A stretch of DNA of 64,000 nucleotides from Terebella lapidaria (taxonomy: Eukaryota > Annelida > Polychaeta > Terebellida > Terebellidae). This document shows positions 1 through 9,981 of this stretch, in pieces (position 1 is the stretch's first letter; every line of letters begins with the position of its first letter). The notes under the pieces were generated by a model. The model was not told the DNA's origin, ran no database searches, and worked only from the letters and a program-made list of their open reading frames with translations. A program made the translations under genes and the position numbers. The stretch covers positions 34,240,480 through 34,304,479 of the forward strand of contig OX424569.1 in NCBI GenBank assembly GCA_949152475.1. The letters are read 5' to 3'.

Positions 1-2297
1 TGAATCATCTTTATCGATATAAATTTGATATAAACACACAAATAAACTGATCGATGATCCTGTTGTACATCAATTTTTAGTTATGTTATAAAAGCACAAA
101 AGCGACAAACATAAGCAGTCGTTCCGTGCCCCCACGTCCGTGTCACAGGTTTACTGGGACATGTCCCACGACACGAAGAAGACATGATTAGAAGACCACG
201 AAGAATTATATTTTATCATCGGATATTTTCTTCGGGCTCAACGTACGTCAGTTCTCCCACGAAGCGCGGTCTTTATTTATAAGAGTGATATCCTTTCATG
301 ATCACGCATATTTTTATTTTAACCATCGCTTTGATTCTCAGTCCTGTCAGTAATCACATGAAATATTGTAATGATTTTCAAGCATTAATTTTTTAAAACA
401 TACTGAATGCACCGTACACAGTTTGGGTAACTGCTTGGGTGGCGGGTCCAAAACCAAACATACATGTATCTTGTATGTAACTACGTAACTGAGTTGGTGA
501 GCCCAAATGCCAATACAACCCTGAATAATTTGGGCAAACTCACTCGTATGGGATTTTTCAGAACCTTTCATACACGGCGCACCCATGATGTGATTTATGA
601 ACAGGTATGAATGGAAATATCGATATCGATGAGGTATTACCCCCACGGATGACTCTCGCAGGTGACCGCATATGAATTGCTATGTTCAAAAACATTATGA
701 CGTTTCATATGTAATACAATAAAGCGGTCCGCCTATCGAGAAAAGATCAGTCCCAGATTTGATATTTCTTGTGTACTTTGAACATCAATAGGACTGTAAA
801 TATTATTAGTATTATTAGTATATTAGTATTAGTTTCTTATTATTTTCCTGTCACATAACAATCATGATGTCAGTATAACTACAAATTCTGGTGCTCATAG
901 CATCAACCACTGCTGTTCTACAGAGCATTTATTGTGGAATATCGCCATTTTTCGGACCGCTAATCGAGTTGACACTGTAGTTTGAAGCAAAGATTTTCCA
1001 TACCATAGACCCTCTTCTATGTCTGTGTCCATACCAAGATAGCCAACTCACGTCATTACGTGCGACCAATTGAACAGTGGCGCCACACGACGGGGTCTCT
1101 GTAAAACGATGTTTTGGCGGCAAATGGGCGCACGATTTCAGCCCGACATGCAGCATTGAAATGCTGATTGCGAAAATTCTACCGCAGTGACCCCCATATT
1201 TTATTTCATTTATTCCATGTGTACAATTCATTAGACATGTAGACTAAATTTTGAAAGTTTCTCCCGTATGAAATTTTTTCTGGGGCTGTTAATTCATTTT
1301 GAAATGAATAATATTGCGGATTTCGAAGGCTAGCTGAATTTCGTTCAGAAGTGTTTTGCAACGAATCCAACGCGATGACCCTTATTTTCTAATCAACGGT
1401 TTCAATCTACACATATCACGTGACAATCAGACAAATTTGGAAAGAAATCTGATGAACACATTTCTACCTGTGGGTGATAATTCATCAACCATCTGGGAAT
1501 ATTATACGATTATTGCATGATAAATCCAACGTGATGGAAGAGCGACCATGTGAGGGCATGGGTTGTACAGAATTGTTCAACTTAATCATATATTTTATTA
1601 TAACAGTGTGATCTGTCTACTCTCCTGAATATGCTAGCAAATTTTCAAGTCAGTTCGTCCAGGAATGGGCGTGTTGCAAACATGTGTGTGTGCCCTCTCA
1701 TCGTGAGACTTCGTTCCAAAATGTCGCGGCAATGTCAACGAAAAACTATGAAACCGATGCCCGAGCGTTCGTGTTTCAGTCCATGATTGTGACAAAACCA
1801 ACACGACGACCCCCACTGTTTATTTGATTTTCTTAACAACGATGAGAATAAATAACAATTTACGAAATATTAATAATTCTATGGATTATAAATGTGGTGA
1901 ATAACTGTTGTTCTTATATCGGAAGTCAGAAGTGAAACATCATTATTTCGTTGGTATTCAGTATCTTGTGCCTGAAACTTGTAGATATATTTCTGACAAA
2001 TTGTAGGATGGTACACGTGCTCAATACTATCAAAGATTTTGATACAATGTATGGCAACAAAAAATATAGATTAGCACACGGGTGGATTCGGATATTGTAG
2101 GTTTTCATGTGATGCTGATATGGCGGTGCTACTGTTATCCTAGACGGGTACTAAGTTTTCGTTTATCTTGAAGTACTATTGTATTGTGTTGGGGTGGCGA
2201 AGGAAGAAAATTCCCAACATTTCTTCAAGATCCACGGCGGCTTTCTGTTGTTTTTTTTTATTATAAAACTACCACTCAAAGTGCCTAGAATAACAAA
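1..2297. other. Intergenic stretch, no gene recognised
   Basis: AT-rich sequence with no convincing coding region on either strand. The short open frames have no recognisable domain and no supporting splice signals. It holds one copy of a dispersed repeat (956-1105), listed separately. Confidence 0.6.
956..1105 (+). repeat. Dispersed repeat family, copy A
   Basis: This stretch shares GATAGCCAACTCACGT and GGGGTCTCTGTAA, in the same order and spacing, with the reverse complement of 5274-5385. It shares CAAAGATTTTCCAT with the reverse complement of 12936-12998. Three diverged copies in 13 kb suggest a short interspersed element. No internal promoter boxes or terminal repeats were recognised. 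Confidence 0.5.
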
Positions 2298-2639
2298 TCA
2301 ACATTTAGATAAAATCGTAATATATATATATTGCAAAGCAGTTTGTGCCGCGTCCAGATCGTCGGTCAAGTTAGTCGACGCCCCTTTTCGCATCGGACAA
2401 ACACGAACTGCGTCCAAGATGTTGACAAGTTCGTTTTGAAAGTCGGTGACGTGTACACGGGGATACAGGGATAGCTTACTCCTCAACAGCCCACTACTAT
2501 CAGACGAGAAGACTCTGACCTTGCTGGCATTCAGTCCATGGCTGAATTTAGTGATAATACGCAGAACTATATCTTCTATGCCGCTGCATGGATACTTGGC
2601 AAGGAAAATCACAGCATCGTCGAACTGTGAATCATCCAA
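2298..2639 (-). pseudogene. Possible VWA-domain gene relic
   Basis: The open frame on the minus strand resembles the first half of a von Willebrand factor A domain. A hydrophobic strand (DDAVIFLAK) is followed by an amphipathic helix (DIVLRIITKF), a second strand (VRVFSSDSS), LSLY, a second helix ELVNILDAVR, and the TNLTDDLDAAQTAL block typical of VWA helix 3. The MIDAS DxSxS motif is absent, and after AQTAL the frame runs into an (AT)n tract, so no complete domain exists here. It may be a lone exon or a decayed copy related to the VWA gene beyond 52617. The assignment rests on pattern only, and a chance open frame is possible. Confidence 0.4.
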
Positions 2640-2846
2640 CTATGAAGCATGCAACTCAGCGCACACTAGATCAGTGACAACTGGAAACGCTGATAAATTT
2701 TTGTCCATTGATAACAAACAGTACGATGTCTTCAAGAAAGGTTTTGAGTTAATCTGTCCTGGCTTTGACTGAACACATGGATTGATGGAAAGCACATTCG
2801 GAAACGTAAATGAGCGAATCGAGCAAGGCGAGCGTAAGCCTATCAT

Positions 2847-5149
2847 GAAAAAAAACCTTCCTGTGAGTTAATCTGGAATAGTGACAGCATCCCTGCAGTT
2901 GTTTCCCCTGAACTTTCAGGACAAAAGTCGTCTTTTGCACGCATATTTGCCAACCTAAAACTGCATCATTACATAAATGAAAGCCGCACTCGGAAGGCTA
3001 TTCGCTCCTTGAATATGGTTTGAATATAGGCCTACTGAGTAGCATACCGACTGGCTAAATGAATATAGAGACAACATAGTCCTATAATGTATGAATGCAA
3101 ATTCAATGATACAACATTATTTTATTCATATTTTTAAGTGCATGTGCGTGCTTGAATAAATAGGAGCGCGCACATGTGCTAACCAAAAGATATATTCAGT
3201 GCGACACCCGTATTTATAAGTAATATATAGCCTGGAATCTGGCTTGAATTCAGTTATGTCGAATGGTAGGCCTACTATATGAATGGATGAACGTGTTCAA
3301 GTGATGTACAGTCATGATATATCCCGTTCCATGTTTTCACAGCTATGATAATTCTATTAAAATCATTAGGTTCATTAAGTTGAATTGTTTTAACATGCAA
3401 TTCACTTCTTTACACATATATAGGCCTAGGCCTACTGGTATTTTAAAAATTAGCCCAAGAGCTAAGATAGGTTACCGGACAATTTTAGTTGAAACATGAC
3501 AGGTGAGATATGACCAATCTAGGTCATCTTCGTGAATTTCAATGTCATCATTAAGTGTGCAGCATATAACCTTGTATTCATGTATGTTCAAAATACAAAT
3601 ACAAGGTCTATCTACAAGTCTTTCGTCTATAGACGAAATTTACACATTTCTTGTTGGATGTGACACTGAGATATATCACTCAATGTCATCTGAGGTCAAG
3701 TTCAAGGTCACCAAAAGAAGTGAAAAAAGAAGTGACAGACCATAGAGGAAAATAAGGGGAATCTTTCAAAACAAAAATCTCAAAACTGATCAGACAGTTT
3801 TTGAAAAAATGGCCGCCAAAGACCAAAATTGGCCATTTTTCGTTAGAAATGGCCGCCATTCTCAGAAAAATGCGAATATCCAAAAAGAAAGGTGTCATAA
3901 CTGCATTTGATAATACGAAGTTATCGTTCCGATACCAGATATTGATTAGGTAAATATTTCAGAGTGTCATTTTATAGCAGTTGCAGTCTATGTATAGGCA
4001 CATTGAACATAACTTCAGAGTTCCCATTTGATATCGGAAGTGAACCAGCGGTTGCAGACAATTTTGCCATGTTTTATTTATTGCAAGAAGCCTACACTAG
4101 GTGATAACATTAGGCCTGAACAAGCAGAGCATTGACTATATACATATCTGCTAGTATTATAAGGACAATTCTCAAGTGTAGCGTCAGGTTCTATTGCTAT
4201 TTTCCGTGATATTCGCCTGATCGTGAAACCGACAAAACACAGATAGTCGAAACAAGAAAATGCAGCAAACTGCGGAAGACGACATTAGAGCTCGAGCACA
4301 TCATCAGCACCACGACAGCTGAATATATCTTACACAACGTTAGGCCTACCCCCCCCCCCCCCCCCCAAAAAAAAAAAGAAGCCATAATTTCATCCCCTAT
4401 GTGATTCCAATTCATTTCCGTATACTAGGATGAAAAACATGGCCTACTTCATTCATATTACTAATAAGTAAACATTTATTTTAAAATCGATCAATGGAAC
4501 AGATATGCCTGCTAAAATGATATGGAACCTCATTAAAATATCCTCAAAACATTGGAAACTATGAGGAATATCTGCATCTGATAACATCAGATATAGCCTA
4601 ACACATGCCTTTACTGGGCAAATTAAAATACCAGTTAAGAATAAAAAGACTTCGCAATCCAGCACAGAACACCAGCTTAATTGTCATGTTATAAAATACG
4701 TCAAATTACGGTAAATGTAGCCGTGGCATCGCAGACGAATCGCTGTGTTTACTTCATAACGCCAAAAAAGTCCACACGCAGATGCCCACAATAAACACAT
4801 GCATGTATGCATACACGAACTGCTGAACAGAAATTGTGTTTCAAAATACGCATCATTGTGGTAAAATTTGCTTTGCATTCTGGGAACGTCAATTTCCATC
4901 GGCTCCGCCATTTTGGGACGTTTCTAGATAATTTGAACATTTACGTTATTTTCTCAAACCTAGCACATCGATTCATGCCTCATATATCTGTGGAATTGTC
5001 AAAGTTTCCCATCAATTCGAGAGATTTTATGTCAAGGACAAAGAAAATCCTCACTTGAAGTAGGTATCTAAACGTTTACATGTCAAAACGTGCGTCGATA
5101 GGTTGGCATGAAACCTCCATGAAAAAGTCAGCACATAGACATGTAGAGG
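2847..5149. other. Intergenic stretch, no gene recognised
   Basis: No coding region, RNA gene or bounded mobile element could be supported here. It contains a C18/A11 homopolymer pair (4349-4377) and several TAGGCCTA-type motifs. Short open frames have no domain signature. Confidence 0.5.
4349..4377. repeat. Homopolymer pair C18-A11
   Basis: A run of 18 C directly followed by 11 A. This is simple sequence with no gene nearby. Confidence 0.9.
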
Positions 5150-5170
5150 GTTGGGGGCTTCGCCCCCAAC
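5150..5170. repeat. Short GC hairpin with TTC(G) loop
   Basis: A perfect 9-bp stem (GTTGGGGGC / GCCCCCAAC) encloses a three-base loop, equivalent to an 8-bp stem with a CTTCG loop. It looks like a rho-independent terminator stem but has no U-tract, and the setting is eukaryotic, so no terminator function is claimed. Confidence 0.6.
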
Positions 5171-5273
5171 GCTCTAATGTCAAAAAACACATATAGGGAA
5201 ATAAAATAGTTCAGATGCTCATACGTACACATATTGTTGGATAATGAGATATCAATTTAGATTCCATTCAGTG

Positions 5274-5385
5274 TCCGTTACAGAGACCCCGCTAGATGGC
5301 GTTTACGTCATTATGTCGCAATACGTTATAACGTGAGTTGGCTATCTCACGGTCCTATACGTCTACGGCTATGTTCGTCAATAAT
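5274..5385 (-). repeat. Dispersed repeat family, copy B
   Basis: Its reverse complement shares GATAGCCAACTCACGT and GGGGTCTCTGTAA with copy A. It also shares an exact stretch of more than 30 bases, beginning TGACGAACATAGCCGTAG, with copy C at 12936-12998. Confidence 0.55.
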
Positions 5386-6344
5386 AACAACAAACGGCGG
5401 CGATGTGAACGGTGTGGTGGAAATTGTTGTTTCCAATAGTTTAAATATGCAGTGTTGTATTGTGATATAGATATTAATCTCAAATGGAATCTACTTGGTC
5501 GGTATACATGTTTACAATGCACATAGGTGCTGTAAATATTTCAAAACATCGACAAGAAGCAGGGCACTGTTCGAGAAAAGTGATTCAGTCCACTGAAAAA
5601 ATTATCAATTTGATCAAATATTCACTTGTCGAGCGAATATTGATTGTACGATGAACGGAATAAGAATATAACTAATGGCCTGTTAATATTTCATTGCTGT
5701 TGCTGCAATATTGAGAGAGAATTAGCCTATTGAAAAATGTGTGTTTGGCACCTACCATGCTCCGCACCAACCACGCGGTGGCACCACGCATGCTCATTAG
5801 ATGCGCAAGTTTCTTCTCCTGAACCGGTTCGTCCTATATACCATAGTATACAGCTGGACAAGCAGTGTATAAGAGACGAACCCGATTTTTCACCCCGAGA
5901 AAGCAGTTTTATTTTTCTGATTATTTTAAAAATTATTCCCTGATGGTACACGTAGGCTTACGTTTACTATTATAGGTGGAGAGTTTACTGGAGAATAAGG
6001 AATACCGGCCCCGGGGGTGTATGCCATAAATAAAAATATCAGTTTGCTCCGAGTCTGCAATCATTTATTTCTTTCAAAAGTGTGACTACGTAGATCAATA
6101 TCAAAACTATAACGATTTTGTATATATATATACATATATAAGTGCAGATACTTTCGGTTTTGGCAGTATGTTCTATTATTCTGCTATTATTATCTAGACA
6201 TACATATAGATATCGTTTTTGTCCCCTGTGAAAATGGCATTTTGAGGATATTTTAAATATACATTTACCCAAAATTCTGTACTTGTAAACATATAGTTCC
6301 GATATGTTTAATAATATTCAAATAGATAGATAGATAGATTAGAT
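5386..6344. other. Intergenic stretch, no gene recognised
   Basis: No supported gene. It includes a short (TA)n tract near 6119-6140, and a (GATA)n tract around 6325-6350 forms the tail of the neighbouring SINE. Confidence 0.5.
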
Positions 6345-6795
6345 AGATTATACTGACGTAACCCTGTAAGGGAACTTGCCTTACCACCATCCGACCAACT
6401 TTGGTCCGCGATATATTGGTGGCGCGTCGCCGCAGTGCAGCGCCTGGCATATTTTTGGTTCCCGTGTATGTATGTAGTGTATGAACGGGATTTTCTGGTG
6501 TGCTGCATTGATGGGTACTTGTAGCGCGGCCCATGACATATCCGGGTACGCCTAGTGAACTACGTTTCTGCCCCTTCACAACCGCCGATACACCGAGTGC
6601 AGCAGTCTACAATGTATCACCTGGTCACCATATTAATGTCCGCGACGGACTGAAAAGTGAGGGTAACCCTTGATCCGCTGAGTGAATTTTGATCGCCGAG
6701 AGCGGGGCTCGAACCAGCCAACGACGAACATTGAATTCCCTTCAGCAGCGTGCGAACGACTTAGTGCGTTGCGCCACGGCCACTTCTGTTTTTTG
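6345..6795 (-). mobile_element. tRNA-derived SINE
   Basis: On the minus strand the head (about 6795 to 6690) resembles a tRNA gene. An A-box-like TGGCGCAACGCAC is followed by a B box GGTTCGAGCCC near 6706-6716, the spacing expected of an internal RNA polymerase III promoter. A body of about 350 bp follows, ending at a (TATC/GATA)n tract near 6325-6350, which is a plausible SINE tail. The cloverleaf is imperfect, so an active tRNA gene is unlikely. The outer borders are estimated and no target-site duplication was established. Confidence 0.5.
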
Positions 6796-7276
6796 CTCTC
6801 AGAGAGGGCAAAGAACATTTCACATAACCAAACATAACCATTACATAACCAAAGTTCGGTTTTTAAATTACTAGGGCTAAGTAGGGCTACATATTATCAC
6901 AGGATGAAGAAAACAACAAGTTTGTTTGTGCCTATAAATTTACACATTGTAGTTACCATGTATCAGAATATAATTGACGATCTTAATATTTATTATTAAC
7001 TGTATGAGATTCCTGTTTGTGATTGGTTGAAATGGGGCCACGTGACTAAAATGATACTACAATATCATGTCAGAGATGTTCTGGAGAAAGTGATATTTCC
7101 TAGTCAGAGGTAAATATAAGTTTTGGTTGATCCTTTTCTGACCTCGCCAGATGGCGCGCATCGCCCGATCAATCGCTTGGAGAGTAGCTATTTCCATGTG
7201 TGGTCTTGGTCGATGTGTTCTTACAGCAGTAGTTCAGTCTGTGTGGACTGAATTGTCCACACAGTTAATAATAAAA
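6796..7276. other. Intergenic stretch, no gene recognised
   Basis: No gene, RNA or bounded repeat could be supported in this interval. Confidence 0.5.
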
Positions 7277-7419
7277 CAAATATTGACATTTTAGCTTTCG
7301 GTTGATACGTGATTATCTTCACTTGTTGGAAAGTTGTATTCACCTCGCAAGCTCGGTGAATACAACTTTCCAACAAGTGAAGATAATCACGTGTCAACCT
7401 CAGCAAAAGTCAATATTTG
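7277..7419. repeat. Long near-perfect hairpin (palindrome)
   Basis: Two arms of about 65-68 bases (7277-7344 and 7355-7419) are reverse complements with only a few mismatches near the outer ends, separated by a 10-base loop. The inner 45 bases of each arm match almost exactly. It could be a small foldback element or a precursor-like hairpin RNA. No flanking duplication was identified. Confidence 0.8.
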
Positions 7420-7631
7420 TATAATGTTGTATTTGTGCAGGTAAATATAAATGTTCAGGACTCCCAACCGCCCACCGCCGATTTCTAGGTGGGTAGCCAC
7501 TGCGGGGTTAGATCCGGGGACTCTTTTTGAGATCCGGGGCGCGCACGTGCCGTCGATTAGGCCTAATATACGTAATATCTCGATAAAATATTAACTTTCT
7601 GGTTTTGCTTCCTGTTAATCCTGATTATAAT

Positions 7632-8525
7632 TGTGACGTTTGGTAATGACTTGTTTTCGGTGTGGCCCAAAAAACCTGGTTTCTCTGATCGTATAGACTT
7701 TTGTAACTCCCGCTCGTTGTGATTCGAGAGCCGTCACTAATCTGGCGTTCCCCAACGCTGGTGTATCATCACTCCGTAGCCTACCGGCTTCACTTAGGCA
7801 AGAAGCAACTCAGATGTAAATAAATTGAAGATTTATATACATCAAATCAACTTACAATTGTATGGCTGGTCACCCACGTGACGTACAAATATGAAGTTCA
7901 GACATGGAGCACTGTATGATCACATTTCAAAAATAAATAGTGCACGAGGGCACAACTAAAAAGAGTTCTTAGCCGGCGGCGTCTCTCTGTCCCTTCCCGT
8001 TGAAGTTTCCCGTCCCGTTTAGTCGAATGGTTTCTCCAGGTAGTCGGTCTAATCCCGGTTGACTCTAAGGCCCTGAAGAAGGAGTCGTCCGCACGGAGTT
8101 CGTCGAGTCCCTTGGCTGTGGCGGTGACGATCTCCCCACGGTCGATGTCGCTGTTGCAGTGCTCTCAGAGCGGCCGTCCGCTCTCCCTTATATAGCCAGG
8201 GTGGCTGCGCGCGCATCTTCGTCCGCGAACGTATCTTCCGCACTCTTCTCCACGTGGTGAAGACTGCGTCCGCGAACGGTTCTTCCGCGAAGGCTCCTCT
8301 TCCGCGAACGGTGCTTCCGCGACTGATGCTTCCGCTGATGATGCTTCCGCAATCGTGCTTCCGCGAACGGTTCTTCCGCTAACGATGCTTCCGCTGATGA
8401 TGCTTCCGCAATCGTGCTTCCGCGAACGGTTCTTCCGCGAACGGTGTCTTCGCAAGTGGACTTTGTAGATCACGTGACCGTTCCTAACGAACGTTTCAGC
8501 GCGGCAGTTGCATGGTTTTGTTACA
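7632..8525 (-). repeat. 3' LTR of element 1 (894 bp)
   Basis: This is the downstream LTR in element orientation. It matches 11558-12399 but is 52 bp longer, through one extra block of the CTTCCG-type tandem repeats and an extra 8 bp near 7980. A TATATAAG box lies at 8187-8194 (minus strand), and CACGTG motifs lie near 8249 and 8471. A few single-base differences from its partner point to a fairly recent insertion. Confidence 0.92.
8262..8455 (-). repeat. U3 tandem repeats of element 1 LTR
   Basis: Degenerate tandem copies of a unit of about 15 bp, core CTTCCGCGAACG on the plus strand. They lie upstream of the LTR TATA box in element orientation, the usual place for U3 enhancer repeats. Copy number differs between the two LTRs. 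The same core recurs at 9849-9975 upstream of the zinc-finger ORF. Confidence 0.8.
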
Positions 8526-8541
8526 ACTCCACCCTTTCTGG
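8526..8541 (-). other. Polypurine tract of element 1
   Basis: On the minus strand AGAAAGGGTGGAGT directly abuts the 3' LTR. It is the expected plus-strand primer site for reverse transcription. Confidence 0.7.
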
Positions 8542-8645
8542 AGATCAACGTCCCCGTTGATCCTTTCTCTCTCTTCTTTTCTCTTCTTCCTCCTTCTTCG
8601 TCTTTTCCTGCCTGTCTGTTGTTTACAGGGCTCTCTCCCTCCACT

Positions 8646-9743
8646 TCACTGGCGATCCACCTCGCTTTCGGACGTCTTCGCCAGCCTGTCCCGAGTGTCT
8701 GTGTATGCTCGGAGCTGTTCCCGGAGCAGCTTGGTCTCTCGGACGTGGGCTCGCAGCTCCTTCCGGTGGCTCTTCTCTCGTTGAGAGGCCTCCCCTCGCA
8801 GCTGCAGCACCTCGGCCTCGAGCTGTCTCCGCTCCTCCTTGGCTTGGAGCCGAGCATCCGCTTGGGTGAGGTGGCGTCGTCCCATGGCTATCGTGGACGC
8901 CAGGTCCTCCAGGGCCTTCTCTCCGGCAGTGACCGCTCTGCCCAGGCCCTCCACATACGGTCGCAGTTGGTCCTCCTCCTCCGGAACGGGCTTGAGGTAC
9001 CAACTCAGGTCTAGGGGCTTGTAGGTAGGGGCCGAGTCTCTGGGAACGGGGGGTCCGTCGTCCTCCGGGGTGGGGGCCTCCGGGGATTCCGCCTCTCTCC
9101 GCTCCTGCTGAGACTCCGGTTCCTCTTCGCTATTCGGGGGGTCGTCCTCGGGGTCTGGGGCGTCTGCTGACCTGGGGGCGTCCTCCCGGGGGCTTGATGG
9201 CGTGGAGCTGGTCGTCCCGCCGGCCGCAAAGCTGACAGTCTTCAGCTCAGGGGCAGACACAGTAGCCGGACCATCTCGGGGGTCAGACACGGGCGTGTCG
9301 GTCGTCGTCCTCCATCGCCCTGGCTTGAGGGTGTTGCCGCTGGCATGCGACGTCTCATGCCGGTCTCTGTCGGCTCGGCGGGCGAATCGCTGGCTGCACA
9401 TCTTGCAGAGGTGCCGCCCCTCCTTCTGCGTGTGTTTGGTCGCCACGTGTCGGCTAAAGTTGGATGCCGTCACGTGGATCCGGCAGGGGCTGCACCAGCG
9501 TCGCCCTCTCTCGGTAGACAACTTCCGGGCAGGGGACCGTCGACCTCCTCGGGGCTCCTCACGACGCTCCCGGCTCCTCGAGTGCTCCCGCTTCCGGTCA
9601 GGCTTGTCTATCTTGGTAGGTGGGTCGCTCATCTTGTCGACTTCAAGGGGCAGAAAGTCAGCCAAGTCGAAATCTGGAACGTCCCCGAAATCTTCGTCTG
9701 CAAATGCGGGTATCTCAATGATCTGCAGAGTTGGTGTGTTCAT
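8646..9743 (-). CDS. C2H2 zinc-finger / coiled-coil accessory ORF (element 1)
   Basis: About 365 codons from the ATG at 9743, the first ATG downstream of an internal TATA box. The open frame extends further upstream, but only through translated tandem repeats. The N-terminus is acidic and hydrophobic (IIEIPAFADEDFG), followed by an Arg/Ser-rich basic stretch. Two C2H2-like fingers follow (WCSPC...H...H and LCKMC...H...H), then a Pro/Glu/Asp-rich linker, then a long charged coiled-coil region rich in Lys, Arg, Glu and Leu. The ORF occupies the position after integrase where retroviruses carry env, but there is no signal peptide or membrane segment. Its role is unknown; nucleic-acid binding is inferred from the fingers only. 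Confidence 0.8.
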   Translation of the reverse strand: MNTPTLQIIEIPAFADEDFGDVPDFDLADFLPLEVDKMSDPPTKIDKPDRKREHSRSRERREEPRGGRRSPARKLSTERGRRWCSPCRIHVTASNFSRHVATKHTQKEGRHLCKMCSQRFARRADRDRHETSHASGNTLKPGRWRTTTDTPVSDPRDGPATVSAPELKTVSFAAGGTTSSTPSSPREDAPRSADAPDPEDDPPNSEEEPESQQERREAESPEAPTPEDDGPPVPRDSAPTYKPLDLSWYLKPVPEEEDQLRPYVEGLGRAVTAGEKALEDLASTIAMGRRHLTQADARLQAKEERRQLEAEVLQLRGEASQREKSHRKELRAHVRETKLLREQLRAYTDTRDRLAKTSESEVDRQ

Positions 9744-9777
9744 GGTTGAAGTGATGACAGAATCGTAGGCCGGCCTG

Positions 9778-9975
9778 CTTATATAGAAAAGGCGCGGACC
9801 AGGGATCTGGGGGAAAAAGCATTGTCGTGGAACGAAATAACGTTTTCGCTTGCTTCCGCGAACAGTTCCTCCGCGAACGCTGCTTCCGCGAACGTGCTTC
9901 CGCGAACGGTACTTCCGCGAACGCTGCTTCCGCGAACGCCGCTTCCGCGAACGCTGCTTCCGCGAACGCTCCCGT
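9778..9975 (-). promoter_or_regulatory. Putative internal promoter of the element 1 accessory ORF
   Basis: On the minus strand, tandem CGTTCGCGGAAG-type repeats (9849-9975) precede a CTATATAAG box at 9778-9786. The accessory ORF's ATG follows about 35-40 bp later. The LTR shows the same order: repeats, then GGCTATATAAGGG. This suggests a U3-like promoter was duplicated into the interior to drive a separate mRNA. Promoter activity is inferred, not shown. Confidence 0.5.
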
Positions 9976-9981
9976 CGTCGT

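Noticed and set aside
929..1231. A 100-codon minus-strand gene
   Set aside because: It overlaps a dispersed repeat and has no domain or conservation signal.
5150..5170. Bacterial-style terminator hairpin
   Set aside because: No U-tract and a eukaryotic setting; kept only as a hairpin.
6690..6790. A functional tRNA gene on the minus strand
   Set aside because: A and B boxes are present but the cloverleaf is poor and a SINE-like body with a GATA tail follows.
8262..8455. CRISPR-like array
   Set aside because: Units are degenerate, adjacent and without spacers; they are U3 enhancer-type repeats.
8508..9768. Plus-strand frames opposite the element 1 accessory ORF
   Set aside because: Antisense shadows of a GC-rich ORF with no recognisable motif.
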